Assembly (NCBI GenBank): GCA_004556755.1
Contig: SFFW01000001.1
Span: 90,817 to 154,816 of the forward strand
Direction of reading: 5' to 3'
DNA from: Clostridiales bacterium
GTDB lineage: Bacteria; Bacillota; Clostridia; Oscillospirales; Oscillospiraceae
Length of the DNA stretch: 64,000 bases
How positions within the stretch are numbered: position 1 is the stretch's first letter; every line of letters begins with the position of its first letter. A program made the position numbers and the translations under genes. The notes under the pieces were generated by a model. The model searched no databases. It was not told the DNA's origin and was given only the letters and a program-made list of their open reading frames with translations. This document shows positions 7,987 to 17,322 of this stretch, piece by piece.

Positions 7987-9325
7987 ACTTCAGAAGCTTT
8001 AGCGCTTCGGATATTTCGTCAAAGCCCATACTGTGCGACGCCTTGACAAGCACGGTGTCTCCACTGTGTATGAGTTCCGGAAGCGTTTTGATAAGCCCTG
8101 CTTTGGAGTCAAAGTGGCGTGCGATCTTGCCCGCCCCCTCTGCCGTGTATCGGGAAAGCTCCCCAACGGTGATGAGAAGGTCGACACCCTTGAGCGCCGC
8201 ATATTTGCCGACGCTGCGGTGCAGCTCCTCCTTCTGCGCTCCCATTTCGAGCATATCGCCGAGTATGCAGACCTTTCTGCCTGCGGTGTCAGACATTGAA
8301 TCGATGCCGCATTTGACGGAATCGGGGTTTGCGTTGTAGCAATCGTCGATCAGCGTCAGGTACCCGGTGTCGATCACTCTCGCTCGGCGCCCCACCGTCT
8401 CGTACTCAAGCACGCCCTTTTTTATCATCTCGTCGTCAAGACCGAGGCTCATACCTACGGCAGCACCCGCAAGTGCGGCATAGACCATGTGCTTGCCGTA
8501 GGCAGGTATCACAAGGTCAATTTTACGCTCACCGGAGACGACGGTGCAGCGTGTTTCGTCCGAGCAGTCGCTGATATTCACCGCTCTGACGGATGAATTT
8601 GCGCCCGTGCCAAACAGGACACGGTGCTTACTGCACTCAAATGCAGCAAGCTTGTCGTCGTCACCGTTTAAGAACACGATACCGTCGTCGGGCATATAGC
8701 TCAGCATCTCGGTTTTTGCACGCAGAACACCGTCCCTATCGCCGAGGTGTTCAAGGTGAGCATGACCGATAACGGTATATACCGCCATCGTAGGGCGCAC
8801 GATCTCCGCAAGCCTGCTCATTTCGCCGAAGTCCGATATACCCATCTCGATAACGGCCGCTTCATGCTCCGGCTCAAGGCGAAATACCGTGAGCGGAACG
8901 CCAAGCTCGTTGTTGAAATTTTTCTCGGTTTTCAGCACATTGTACTTCTGCGAGAGGACGGATGCAATCATTTCCTTTGCGGTGGTCTTGCCAACGCTGC
9001 CCGCAACGCCGATCACGGGTATGTCAAATCTTCTGCGGTACTCCGCCGCAAGAGTTTTCATTGCCTTTGCAACGTCCGAAACCACTATGACGGGTTCGTC
9101 GATACCGTCGGGGACTCTCTCGGCAAGGCAGCAAACTGCGCCAAGCCCAAAGGCTTTGGCGATATAATCGTGTCCGTCGCTGTGTTCGCCCTTGAGCGCC
9201 GCAAACATGAAGCCTTCGCTAACCTTGCGGCTGTCTATGCAAACGCCTAAAATTTCGGCATCAGAGTGTTTGTTCAGTACGCCGCCGCATATTTTGGCGG
9301 CATCGCTTACGCTTATGCCCTTCAT
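7985..9325 (-). CDS. murF: UDP-MurNAc-tripeptide--D-alanyl-D-alanine ligase
   Basis: 446 aa. It adds the D-Ala-D-Ala dipeptide made by Ddl to UDP-MurNAc-tripeptide in the cytoplasm, ATP-dependently. The N-terminal substrate domain has GVCIDSRKV and GHDYIAKAF. The ATP P-loop is GVAGSVGKTTAKEMI (about residues 106-120), followed by EKNFNNELGVPLTVF and GHAHLEHLG, both typical of MurF. The C-terminal domain has LIDDCYNANPDSVK. The length is normal. It starts within the ddl stop codon (ATGA overlap), so ddl and murF are translationally coupled. Confidence 0.95.
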   Translation of the reverse strand: MKGISVSDAAKICGGVLNKHSDAEILGVCIDSRKVSEGFMFAALKGEHSDGHDYIAKAFGLGAVCCLAERVPDGIDEPVIVVSDVAKAMKTLAAEYRRRFDIPVIGVAGSVGKTTAKEMIASVLSQKYNVLKTEKNFNNELGVPLTVFRLEPEHEAAVIEMGISDFGEMSRLAEIVRPTMAVYTVIGHAHLEHLGDRDGVLRAKTEMLSYMPDDGIVFLNGDDDKLAAFECSKHRVLFGTGANSSVRAVNISDCSDETRCTVVSGERKIDLVIPAYGKHMVYAALAGAAVGMSLGLDDEMIKKGVLEYETVGRRARVIDTGYLTLIDDCYNANPDSVKCGIDSMSDTAGRKVCILGDMLEMGAQKEELHRSVGKYAALKGVDLLITVGELSRYTAEGAGKIARHFDSKAGLIKTLPELIHSGDTVLVKASHSMGFDEISEALKLLK

Positions 9326-10353
9326 TTATCGTACTTCCTCATCGACAAAGTGATTATTTTCTCGCACAGCTCACCGTAGCTCATCCCCTGTTCGGCAGCC
9401 ATCTGCGGAACAAGGCTCGTCGGCGTCATGCCGGGGAGTGTATTTGCCTCAAGGCAGTAGATCTCACCGTCGTCATCATCCATTATGAAGTCGGCACGGC
9501 AGTAAACGTCGACCATGAGCGCCTTAGAAACTCTTTCCGCAAGCCGTCCGAGGCGCTCCTCGTCCTCGGCGCTTATAGGTGCGGGACATATCTCCTCGGC
9601 AAAGCCGGCCTGATACTTGTTTTTGTAGTCATACCAACCGTTTTTGAGAACGATCTCGATACTTGGCATCGCTTTGCCGTCCATAACGCCGACGGTAAGC
9701 TCCCTGCCCTTTATGTATTTCTCGACAAGCACATCGTCCTCGTATTTGAACGCAAACTCAAGCGCCGCAGAAAACTCCTCCTGCGTTCTTACGATGGAGG
9801 TGCCGACCGACGAGCCGCCGGAGCAGGGCTTTACGACGCAGGGTATCCACGGAGAAGCCTGTATACCTTCGCCCTTTCTGAGCGTGATCGCAGGTGCGGT
9901 CGGTATTCCGGCTGCATTAAACAGCGTTTTGGACAGCTCCTTATTCATCGCAAGTGCGCTGCCGAGGTAGCCGCTGCCGGTGTATTTGACGCCGTACATA
10001 TCGAGCGTCGCCTGTATCTTACCGTCCTCACCGTCCTCACCGTGAAGCGCAAGGAACACAATATCGGCGGCACGGCATATGGATATCACGTTTTTGCCGA
10101 GACGGGAGCCGTCGCCGGAAGCGATGAGGGACGCAATATCGGGCGTTTCCTCTCCTACGGAGTAGCGCAGATCCTGCTGCTGCTCATCAAAAAGCTTTGT
10201 CGGGTCGGAGCAGTCGCCGCCGTAGCCTAAAAACATATCAAGCAAAACGACGCTGTGTCCCCTTTCTCTGAGCGACCTTGCAACACAGCTTCCGCTCGTG
10301 ATCGAGACGTCTCTTTCGTTTGATAAACCGCCGCACAATACCACTATCTTCAT
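9322..10353 (-). CDS. ddl: D-alanine--D-alanine ligase
   Basis: 343 aa ATP-grasp enzyme joining two D-alanines for peptidoglycan. The N-terminal GGLSNERDVSITSG and GEDGEDGKIQATLDMYGVKYTGSG motifs match the Ddl signature. The ATP-grasp core contains PCVVKPCSGGSSVGTSIV, and the metal site lies near EANTLPGMTPTSLVPQMA. The end of the central loop reads NKYQAGFAEEICPAPIS, which has no obvious D-Ala-D-Lac (VanA) character. The ribosome site GGAGGTG is 8 nt upstream. First gene of ddl-murF, with a consensus promoter at 10383-10411. Confidence 0.95.
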   Translation of the reverse strand: MKIVVLCGGLSNERDVSITSGSCVARSLRERGHSVVLLDMFLGYGGDCSDPTKLFDEQQQDLRYSVGEETPDIASLIASGDGSRLGKNVISICRAADIVFLALHGEDGEDGKIQATLDMYGVKYTGSGYLGSALAMNKELSKTLFNAAGIPTAPAITLRKGEGIQASPWIPCVVKPCSGGSSVGTSIVRTQEEFSAALEFAFKYEDDVLVEKYIKGRELTVGVMDGKAMPSIEIVLKNGWYDYKNKYQAGFAEEICPAPISAEDEERLGRLAERVSKALMVDVYCRADFIMDDDDGEIYCLEANTLPGMTPTSLVPQMAAEQGMSYGELCEKIITLSMRKYDK

Positions 10354-10382
10354 GGCACACCTCCGAACAAGTTATATAATCG

Positions 10383-10411
10383 AGTATAGCACAGCAGCGT
10401 ACCATATTCAA
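10383..10411 (-). promoter_or_regulatory. ddl-murF promoter
   Basis: Minus strand TTGAAT (10406-10411), 17-bp spacer ending in TGC, TATACT (10383-10388), which also gives an extended -10. Confidence 0.7.
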
Positions 10412-10429
10412 ATATTTATTAAAAAAGTA

Positions 10430-10458
10430 GTGCATATGATCTCTTATTATGCTATAAT
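10430..10458 (+). promoter_or_regulatory. promoter of the exonuclease gene
   Basis: Extended -10 TGCTATAAT (10450-10458) on the plus strand, with a weak GTGCAT -35 at 17 bp. Divergent from the ddl promoter. Confidence 0.55.
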
Positions 10459-10502
10459 GACTTGCATTAAACAAAAGCTAATGAATGAAGGTAGTTGAAC
10501 GT

Positions 10503-11486
10503 ATGAATTACATTGTGGTGGATCTGGAATGGAATCAGGCTATGAGTTCCAAGTCCTCCGTATTTAACAAGCTCCCCATTAAGCTCCGCGGTGAGATCAT
10601 AGAGATCGGCGCCGTCAAGCTTGACGAAAATATGTGTCCTGCGGAGGAGTTTACTATTGACGTAAAACCAGTGTACTTCCGTCGTATGCACTACAAGGTC
10701 AAGAAGCTCACCGGCTTTGACAAGGAGCGCCTCGCCCTCGGTCACAGCTTTAAGGATGCGTTCGAGAGCTTCCGTGAATGGTGCGGCGATGACCCTGTTT
10801 TCATCACCTGGGGCTGCGACGACAAGGGAATCATGGAGCAGAATATTATAATTCACGACCTCGACTGGGACTGGATAAACGGTTGGATAAACCTCCAGCT
10901 TATCTACAATATGCAAACGGGCGGCGATAAAAACCAGAAATCGCTTGCCACCGCAATGGAGCATTTTGAGATCGAGCAGACAAGGGTTGCACATGATGCA
11001 CTGGGCGATGCCTACAACACCGCTCTTGTCGCATCAAAGCTTGATATGCGCGAGGGGCTTGCTCAGTACGACAATATGTCCAAGAACCTGTTTTCTCCCG
11101 GCAAAAGTTCCGCTGCTTCATCCTCTGATACTCCGGAACCCCTCGAACACGTCGTCTTTCCGGGCTACGGCAGCAAGGCGGATGCCTTTGCCGATGCAAA
11201 GCTGTCCCTTATCTCCTGCCCCCACTGTCAGGGTGAGACCTCAAATCAGCGTTGGATAAATCAAGGCGATCAGCGGTACATGAATTTGTACTCCTGCCCG
11301 CAGTGCGGCAGCCTGCTCGTGCGTTTAAAGTTCCGCAAGCAGGAGGATTCGAGCTGGTCCGCAAATCGCCTCATATACGATGCCGACGACGGGATGCTTG
11401 ACTTTTACCGCAGCAAGGCGGTGCTCTCCCGCAGGAGAGGCCGCAGCCACTCCGTCAAGAAAAACCGTCCGGCGGCAAAGCAGTAA
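10503..11486 (+). CDS. DEDDh-family 3'-5' exonuclease with C-terminal zinc ribbon
   Basis: 327 aa from ATG 10503; GAAGG lies about 11 nt upstream, and the ATG at 10485 lacks a ribosome site. The exonuclease fold starts at once with YIVVDLEWNQ (ExoI motif, D and E ligands). ExoII is represented around ITWGCDDKGIM, and ExoIII by RVAHDALGDAYNTALVA (H and final D). This resembles the KapD/inhibitor-of-KinA type exonucleases of Firmicutes. After a variable linker, residues about 240-285 contain ISCPHCQGE...YSCPQCGSLL, a four-cysteine zinc ribbon that probably contacts nucleic acid. The substrate is unknown. Single-gene unit between a promoter and a terminator. Confidence 0.82.
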   Translation: MNYIVVDLEWNQAMSSKSSVFNKLPIKLRGEIIEIGAVKLDENMCPAEEFTIDVKPVYFRRMHYKVKKLTGFDKERLALGHSFKDAFESFREWCGDDPVFITWGCDDKGIMEQNIIIHDLDWDWINGWINLQLIYNMQTGGDKNQKSLATAMEHFEIEQTRVAHDALGDAYNTALVASKLDMREGLAQYDNMSKNLFSPGKSSAASSSDTPEPLEHVVFPGYGSKADAFADAKLSLISCPHCQGETSNQRWINQGDQRYMNLYSCPQCGSLLVRLKFRKQEDSSWSANRLIYDADDGMLDFYRSKAVLSRRRGRSHSVKKNRPAAKQ

Positions 11487-11490
11487 AAAC

Positions 11491-11533
11491 AAAAAATCGA
11501 GAGCAGCGAAGACTTTCGCTGCTCTCGATTTTT
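11491..11533. terminator. bidirectional terminator between exonuclease and ribF
   Basis: Long stem AATCGAGAGCAGCGAA and its complement, flanked by A-run and T-run, so it works for both convergent genes. It touches the ribF stop codon. Confidence 0.9.
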
Positions 11534-12434
11534 ATTTTGCGTCTCGGAAGAAGTTTTTGGATGTCTCGGCATCGGCTTTGATCTGCTCCGAAAGCTCCGT
11601 CTGAGATGCAAACTTCCGCTCCGGGCGAATGAATTTGTAAAACTCGACCCGTGCATGACGGTTATAGAGATTGCCCTTAAAGTCAAGTATATAGGTCTCG
11701 ACGCTGACGCTGTTCTCGTCGCTCACGGTCGGTCTGACGCCGACGTTTGTGACGGAAATATGTTCTCTCCCATCCTCAAGATAGACCTTGGTGGCATACA
11801 CGCCGAACCTCGGTGAAAGCACGCCCTCCGGCAGCTTCATGTTTATCGTTGGTGTACCCATTTTTGTACCGAGGTGATAGCCCGACCGCACCGTGTCGCT
11901 CAAAACGTGCGGATGTCCGAGGTAGCTGTTGGCTTCCTCGATCTTCCCGTCGCGTATAAGAGTGCGAATATAGGTGGAGCTTACCGTGTTGCTGCCGATC
12001 TTCACAGGAGCGATAACGTCGCAGCCGAGGCCGTTCTCGGCACAGTATTCCTTCAGGCGCTCCGCCGTACCCAAGCCCTTGTAGCCGAAGCAAAAGTCGT
12101 GTCCCACGACGATGTGGCAGATGCCGAGTTCGCTTATCAGCTCCTCGATGAACACACGCCAGTCCATCCTCATCACCTTTTCGCTGAAGTGGATGAACAC
12201 GACGTTTTCTATCCCAAATCTGCGACGGATTATGTCCTCCCTGTCGGCTGCGGAGTTAATCAGCGGCACATCCTTTTTAAAAACGAGCGTGTCGGGATGA
12301 ATGTCGAAGGTCAAAGCAGCCGGAGCAGCCCCGATCTCGACCGCCCTCTCCTTTGTTTTCTCAAGCAGAGCGGCATGACCTATATGCACTCCGTCGAAAA
12401 ATCCAAGAGCTATAACGATTTTATCTTTAGTCAT
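11532..12434 (-). CDS. ribF: bifunctional riboflavin kinase / FAD synthetase
   Basis: 300 aa. The N-terminal nucleotidyltransferase domain (FMN to FAD) begins with ALGFFDGVHIGHAALL and contains VVGHDFCFGYKGLGTAE and the SSTYIRTLIRDG motif. The C-terminal flavokinase domain has GTKMGTPTINM and the ending VETYILDF-NLY-ARVEFYKFIRPERKF. It makes FMN and FAD in the cytoplasm. Last gene of the rimP-nusA-infB operon, overlapping truB by 8 nt. Truncation is not evident. Placement of ribF after truB is the usual Firmicutes order. Confidence 0.94.
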   Translation of the reverse strand: MTKDKIVIALGFFDGVHIGHAALLEKTKERAVEIGAAPAALTFDIHPDTLVFKKDVPLINSAADREDIIRRRFGIENVVFIHFSEKVMRMDWRVFIEELISELGICHIVVGHDFCFGYKGLGTAERLKEYCAENGLGCDVIAPVKIGSNTVSSTYIRTLIRDGKIEEANSYLGHPHVLSDTVRSGYHLGTKMGTPTINMKLPEGVLSPRFGVYATKVYLEDGREHISVTNVGVRPTVSDENSVSVETYILDFKGNLYNRHARVEFYKFIRPERKFASQTELSEQIKADAETSKNFFRDAK

Positions 12435-13296
12435 TATCCACCTCGAAAAAGCTCTTTATTGTTTTAAGTTTGCCTGCGGAAACATTAGCAAGCGCAAGGA
12501 AATCGCCGTTTTCGCCGTACACCCTGTACGTTCCGTTTTTTGCGGAAACGTTCAGAATATTGCCGCATTTGAGCTTTGCGGTTTGTGCGGCGCTTAATTC
12601 TATCGCCGGATGCTCCGAAAACAGGCTGTCCACGGGGATGATGTACCGCTCCGGGTTCTCGGCGATCTCGGAGAGTGTGTGTGCGTCACGAACGTCAAAG
12701 GGTCCGGCATTTGTTCTGCGCAGTGCGCTCATGCACGCAAGGCAGCCGAGTCTTTCGCCGATGTCGTTGCAGAGTGTGCGGATATACGTCCCCTTTGAGC
12801 AGGAGACCGACAGTACAAAGTCGTCTCCGTCATGCCCCACAAGACTCAGCTCGGAAATGTTCACCGTTCTCGGCTTGCGCTCAACGGTCTCGCCTTTTCT
12901 CGCAAGCTCATACAGCTTCTTTCCCGACACCTTGATAGCGGAGTACATAGGAGGTATCTGACTGATCTCACCCGTAAACTCAGGCAAAACGTCTGTAAGC
13001 TCAGCTTCGGTGGGGCTTATTCCTGTCTGCGCCGTCACTCTGCCGCTCGTGTCCTGCGTGTCGGTGGAATAGCCGCAGCGAAGTGAGGCAACATAGTGCT
13101 TATTATGAGTCTCCGCAAACTGCACCGCTCTTGTCGCCCTGCCGACAAAAACCGTCAAAAGCCCCGTCGCCATGGGGTCAAGTGTTCCCGAATGGCCCAC
13201 TCTGCGCTCATGGAGAATGCCTCTGAGCTTTCCAACGACGTCATGGCTCGTCCAGTCTGCGGGCTTATCTACAAGTATTATTCCATTGTATCCCAT
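12427..13296 (-). CDS. truB: tRNA pseudouridine(55) synthase
   Basis: 289 aa. It converts U55 of the tRNA T-loop to pseudouridine. It shows the opening NGIILVDKPADWTSHDVV, the catalytic aspartate in HSGTLDPMATGLL (about residues 35-47) and the YSAIKVSGKKLYELARKG motif, then CSKGTYIRTL. A C-terminal PUA-like part is present. It overlaps the preceding DHH phosphoesterase gene by 19 nt and the following ribF by 8 nt, indicating tight translational coupling. Confidence 0.95.
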   Translation of the reverse strand: MGYNGIILVDKPADWTSHDVVGKLRGILHERRVGHSGTLDPMATGLLTVFVGRATRAVQFAETHNKHYVASLRCGYSTDTQDTSGRVTAQTGISPTEAELTDVLPEFTGEISQIPPMYSAIKVSGKKLYELARKGETVERKPRTVNISELSLVGHDGDDFVLSVSCSKGTYIRTLCNDIGERLGCLACMSALRRTNAGPFDVRDAHTLSEIAENPERYIIPVDSLFSEHPAIELSAAQTAKLKCGNILNVSAKNGTYRVYGENGDFLALANVSAGKLKTIKSFFEVDND

Positions 13297-14222
13297 GCGT
13301 CAATCACCGCTTTTATCAGAAGCTCCCTTGCGGTTTCGGGGTCGGTATCCAGTGTGCAGCCGGACGCCATCTTGTGTCCGCCGCCGCCGAAGCGCTTGCA
13401 CACATCGGAGCAGTCAAAGCAAGGCTGCGAACGCAGCGACGCCTTGCAGCCGCCCTCTGCAAGCTCTCTGACTACGATGCTGACGATGCAGCCCTCTACC
13501 CTGCCGGGTATTCCCGCAATGTCGTCGCAGTCGTCCTCAGTTGCGTTTATCTCACGCAGCATGGCGTTTGTGACCATCGCTGCCACTATTGCTCCGTTTT
13601 TTTCGAATCTCAGCCCCGAACAAATGAGACTTTCAAGCATTATCCTTGCTTTAGTCGACTGGCGGAACAGCTCAAAATTGAGCTTCTGCACCTCGGCTCC
13701 GGCGTTGGCAAGCTCGCTTGCGGCAGCAAAGGTCTCCGCCGTGACGTTTGCGTATCTGAAGCAGCCGCAGTCGGTCGAGACCGCAATGTAAAGCAGGCTT
13801 GCCTCGGTCTTGCTCGGCTCGGTGCAAAGAAGCTTTATAAGCTCAAGCACCAGCTCACCGCAGGATGCCTTGGCAGAGCCGAGCAATAGCTTTTCCGCAT
13901 ATCCCGAATTTGAATCGTGATGGTCAATGCAGAGCTTTACCTTGCCCTCAAAGCCCTTTGCGAGCATATGCTCTCCCGCAACGTCAACCGCAACGGTGTA
14001 AGCGCCCTCGTAACCCTCCGGAGCGAGGTAGTCCTTAACGTACTTATGATACTTCGGCGTTATCTCCGGGTTCGGGTACAGATACGCACGCTTGCCGAGA
14101 CGCCGCAGCGCAGAGCAAAGCGCCGCCGCACTGCCGAGTGTGTCCCCGTCCGGGCGTATGTGGGTTATCAGAATGTAATCGTCGTTCTCTCTAAGTATTT
14201 CGGCACACTCTGCGTAGTTCAT
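13278..14222 (-). CDS. nrnA: DHH family phosphoesterase, NrnA-type (nanoRNase / pAp phosphatase)
   Basis: 314 aa. DHH motifs are ITHIRPDGDTLGSA (DxD ligands), the central CIDHHDSNSGYA, and VSTDCGCFRY. The DHHA1 C-terminal domain has the CKRFGGGGHKMASGC glycine-rich signature. Members degrade short oligoribonucleotides and pAp, and are found between rbfA and truB in many Firmicutes, as here. Start overlaps the rbfA stop (ATGA). Substrate preference cannot be read from the sequence. Confidence 0.88.
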   Translation of the reverse strand: MNYAECAEILRENDDYILITHIRPDGDTLGSAAALCSALRRLGKRAYLYPNPEITPKYHKYVKDYLAPEGYEGAYTVAVDVAGEHMLAKGFEGKVKLCIDHHDSNSGYAEKLLLGSAKASCGELVLELIKLLCTEPSKTEASLLYIAVSTDCGCFRYANVTAETFAAASELANAGAEVQKLNFELFRQSTKARIMLESLICSGLRFEKNGAIVAAMVTNAMLREINATEDDCDDIAGIPGRVEGCIVSIVVRELAEGGCKASLRSQPCFDCSDVCKRFGGGGHKMASGCTLDTDPETARELLIKAVIDAWDTME

Positions 14223-14578
14223 TCTTCCTCGTCCCTCTTGATGTCAAGACTGTTTATGAGCTCATTTATATGAGCGCCGTATTCGATACTGTGGTCAAGC
14301 TCAAATATAAGCTCCGGCGTATTGCGAAGCTTGAGCGAATTGCCGAGCTCACGCCGCAGCCAGCCGGATGCGGATCGAAGACCCTTTTTAAATTCCTTTT
14401 CGTTCTCAAGCCCCAGGACCGAGATCCAAACCTTGCAATACTTGAGGTCGCCCGTGGTCTCGACACGGGTGACGCTCAGCATGCCCTGATTTATGCGGGG
14501 GTCCTTGATCTCACGCAGGAGTTTGCTCAAAACGAGCTGTATATCGTCATTTGTCCTTGCAAGCTTATTTGAAGGCAT
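14219..14578 (-). CDS. rbfA: 30S ribosome-binding factor A
   Basis: 119 aa KH-like maturation factor of the 30S subunit. Typical features are NDDIQLVLSKLLREIKDPRI near the start, VTRVETTGDLKYCKVWISVLG in the middle and LRNTPELIFELDHSIEYGAHI at the end. Normal length. It is preceded by AGGAGAG at good spacing and by a hairpin at 14600-14621 that separates it from infB. Confidence 0.93.
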   Translation of the reverse strand: MPSNKLARTNDDIQLVLSKLLREIKDPRINQGMLSVTRVETTGDLKYCKVWISVLGLENEKEFKKGLRSASGWLRRELGNSLKLRNTPELIFELDHSIEYGAHINELINSLDIKRDEEE

Positions 14579-14599
14579 AATTATCTCTCCTTATGCGCA

Positions 14600-14621
14600 G
14601 AGCGGTCAATAATGACCGCTC
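14600..14621 (-). other. intercistronic hairpin between infB and rbfA
   Basis: Perfect 9-bp stem GAGCGGTCA/TGACCGCTC with a 4-nt loop, without a T-run on the minus strand. Better explained as an mRNA stability or processing hairpin, or a weak attenuator, than as a full terminator. Confidence 0.5.
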
Positions 14622-14629
14622 CGATTGTA

Positions 14630-16960
14630 TTAAAGCTTTATCTGCTCCATAACGTAGCACTCTATAACGTCCCCGACCTTTACGTCGTTGAACTTCTCGA
14701 TCTGCATACCGCACTCGTAGCCGCTTGCGACCTCCTTGACGTCGTCCTTGAAGCGGCGGAGGGACGCAAGATCGCCCTCGTGGATAACGATGTTGTCACG
14801 AAGCACACGCACCTGACAGCCTCTCTGAATCTTGCCGTCGGTGACATAGCAGCCCATAACGGTGCCGACCTTGGAGACCTTGTAGGTCTCACGCACCTCG
14901 GCGTGACCGATGATAGCTTCCTTGAATTTGGGCGAAAGCATACCCTTCATTGCGGCTTCGATCTCGTTTATGCAGTCATAGATGACACGGTACATACGCA
15001 TATCGACGTTGGAACGGGCTGCGGAATCCCTTGCGGCATTGTCCGGGCGCACGTTGAAGCCGACGATTATTGCTCCGCTCGTTGCGGCAAGCATGACGTC
15101 GGACTCGTTTATCGCACCGACTGCGCTGTGGATGACCTTGACCCTGACTTCCTCGTTCGTGATCTTCTCAAGCGACGCCTTGACCGCTTCCGCAGAACCC
15201 TGAACGTCCGCCTTGACGATTATGTTGAGGGTCTTCATCTCGCCGGCCTGGATCTGGCTGAACAGATCCTCAAGGCTGACCTTCTTGTTCATGCCGAAGG
15301 CTGCATTCTTCTGCTGGATCTTGCGCTCCTCGACAAGCTCTCTCGCCATGCGCTCATCCGCAACTGCGTTGAAGGTATCGCCCGCACTGGGGACCTCGGA
15401 CATACCGGAGATCTCGACGGGAACGGAGGGACCCGCTTCGGTTATACGCTGACCCTTGTCGTTTATCATGGTGCGTACACGGCCAACTGCGGTACCTGCA
15501 ATGATGATATCGCCGAGCTTGAGCGTACCGTTCTGCACGAGAACGGTCATAATGGGACCTCTGCCCTTGTCGAGGCGGGCCTCGATGACCGCACCCTTTG
15601 CGGCACGGTTCGGGTTTGCTTTAAGCTCCTGCACCTCGGCAAGAACAACAAGGTTCTCAAGCAGGTTGTCAATGCCCATACCGGTCTTTGCGGAGATCGG
15701 GCAAACTATGGTATCACCGCCCCACTCTTCGGGAACGATGTCATACTCGGTGAGCTGCTGCTTTATTCTTTCGGGGTTTGCACCCACGGTATCCATCTTG
15801 TTTATCGCAACGACAAGCGGGATGCCCGCAGCCTTTGCGTGGTTGATGCTCTCAATGGTCTGCGGCATGATGCCGTCGTCCGCCGCAACGACGAGGATGG
15901 CAATGTCGGTGACCATTGCGCCTCTTGCACGCATGGAGGTAAACGCCTCGTGTCCCGGTGTGTCGAGGAAGGTGATGGGACTGCCGTTTATCTCGACGGT
16001 GTAAGCGCCGATGTGCTGCGTTATGCCGCCCGCCTCGCCGGAGGCGACGTTTGCGTGACGGATGTAGTCAAGAAGGCTGGTTTTGCCGTGGTCAACGTGA
16101 CCCATAACGACGACGACGGGCGCACGACCGACAAGCTCGTCGGCGCTGTCCACGTGATCGTCGATAAGCCGCTCCTCAACGGTAACGACGACCTCCTTCT
16201 CGACCTTGCAGCCAAGCTCCATTGCAACGAGCGCTGCGGTGTCGTAATCCACAACGTCGGAAACTGAGGCGAAAACTCCGAGCTTAATGAGCTGCTTTAT
16301 GACCTCGCCCGCAGTCTTCTTCATGCGGGATGCAAGCTCGCCGACGTTTATCTCGTCGGGTATGGAGACCTTGAGCTGCTGCTTCTTTGCAAGCTCAAGC
16401 TGGAGCTTCTGCATCTTGTCACGCTCTTCCTGACGGCGCTTTGCGGATGCAGCCTGCTGCTGCTGACGCTGCTTTGCCTTGTTGACGATCTTCTCCTTGC
16501 CGCCCTTTCTGTCACGCTCACGGCTGCGCTCGTTCGCCATGTTGTCGAACTTTTCGTTGTACTTGTCGATGTTGACTGCGGCGCTGCCTCTTGTGTCGAT
16601 GACACGCTTTTCGGCGACGGGTTTCGGAACGTGAGGCTTATTTTCCTTCTTCTTCGGAGCGGCAGCGGGTGCAGGTGCGGGTGCTTCCTTGCTTTTTGCG
16701 TCCTGCTTCTGAGGCTGCTTTGCAGCGGGTGCAGGCGCCTTTGTCTCCTGCTTCGGCGCAACATTGAATATATCTGCAAGGCTTGCGACCTGATTGTGCT
16801 GAGTGAGATACTCAAATATCACGTCAAGCTCGTCGTTCTCAAGCACCTGCATATGATTCTTCGGAGTGCTTGCATAGTCGGTCAGTATCTGACTTATCTC
16901 CTTGGAAGTAGAATTAAAGTCCTTTGCGACCTCGTGTACTCTGTATTTCATCATGCTCAT
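14630..16960 (-). CDS. infB: translation initiation factor IF-2
   Basis: 776 aa. GTPase that places initiator tRNA on the 30S subunit. An N-terminal IF2_N helical domain (KYRVHEVAKDFN, residues 4-50) is followed by an Ala/Lys/Pro-rich linker (about 70-200), a second IF2_N (SIPDEINVGELASRMKKTAGEVI) and the G domain with GHVDHGKT (P-loop), DTPGHEAF and NKMD. Domains II, III and C2 complete the protein. The first of three close Met codons is used because GGAGG lies 8 nt before it. It overlaps ylxQ by 4 nt. Confidence 0.97.
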   Translation of the reverse strand: MSMMKYRVHEVAKDFNSTSKEISQILTDYASTPKNHMQVLENDELDVIFEYLTQHNQVASLADIFNVAPKQETKAPAPAAKQPQKQDAKSKEAPAPAPAAAPKKKENKPHVPKPVAEKRVIDTRGSAAVNIDKYNEKFDNMANERSRERDRKGGKEKIVNKAKQRQQQQAASAKRRQEERDKMQKLQLELAKKQQLKVSIPDEINVGELASRMKKTAGEVIKQLIKLGVFASVSDVVDYDTAALVAMELGCKVEKEVVVTVEERLIDDHVDSADELVGRAPVVVVMGHVDHGKTSLLDYIRHANVASGEAGGITQHIGAYTVEINGSPITFLDTPGHEAFTSMRARGAMVTDIAILVVAADDGIMPQTIESINHAKAAGIPLVVAINKMDTVGANPERIKQQLTEYDIVPEEWGGDTIVCPISAKTGMGIDNLLENLVVLAEVQELKANPNRAAKGAVIEARLDKGRGPIMTVLVQNGTLKLGDIIIAGTAVGRVRTMINDKGQRITEAGPSVPVEISGMSEVPSAGDTFNAVADERMARELVEERKIQQKNAAFGMNKKVSLEDLFSQIQAGEMKTLNIIVKADVQGSAEAVKASLEKITNEEVRVKVIHSAVGAINESDVMLAATSGAIIVGFNVRPDNAARDSAARSNVDMRMYRVIYDCINEIEAAMKGMLSPKFKEAIIGHAEVRETYKVSKVGTVMGCYVTDGKIQRGCQVRVLRDNIVIHEGDLASLRRFKDDVKEVASGYECGMQIEKFNDVKVGDVIECYVMEQIKL

Positions 16961-17322
16961 GCGTTATTCCTCCTCTTACCTGTCCTCTCGTTCCTCATAA
17001 GGCATTCTGCGTCGCCGTCCGCCTCCGGCAGGAGCTTTATGAGCGCTGCGGCAAAGCCCGCATCACACACGGCCGCCATTGAGCAGCCCGGCTTCCCCGT
17101 CGCTGCGGATATTTCATCCTTCGTATACGGAAGCTTCAGCGTTTTGACGTTGCCCGCACGGGCAAAGCCACAGAGCCGCTTTCCTGCGTTGTCCGATGCA
17201 TCGGACGCAAGCAGCAGAAGCTTTGCCTTGTGAGCCTTTGCCGCAGCCCCGGTGTCGACCTCGCCGATGGCTATTGCGTTTGCCTTGCGCATCAGTCCCA
17301 GCAAGCCAAGTGCTTTATCCAT
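16957..17322 (-). CDS. ylxQ: L7Ae/L30e-type RNA-binding protein YlxQ
   Basis: 121 aa. The fold is that of the L7Ae ribosomal-protein family: ALGLLGLMRKANAIAIGEVDTGAA, LLLLASDASDNAGKRL, and a conserved hydrophobic C-terminal half. B. subtilis YlxQ sits in the same place (ylxR-ylxQ-infB) and is an RNA-binding accessory protein of uncertain role. The tail is longer and more basic than the core. One-nt overlap with ylxR and 4-nt overlap with infB. Confidence 0.85.
   Translation of the reverse strand: MDKALGLLGLMRKANAIAIGEVDTGAAAKAHKAKLLLLASDASDNAGKRLCGFARAGNVKTLKLPYTKDEISAATGKPGCSMAAVCDAGFAAALIKLLPEADGDAECLMRNERTGKRRNNA

Noticed and set aside
14612..16267. Long open frame on the plus strand antisense to infB
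   Set aside because: The minus-strand IF-2 gene is complete with all motifs; the antisense frame has no family similarity and is a by-product of GC-rich codon use.
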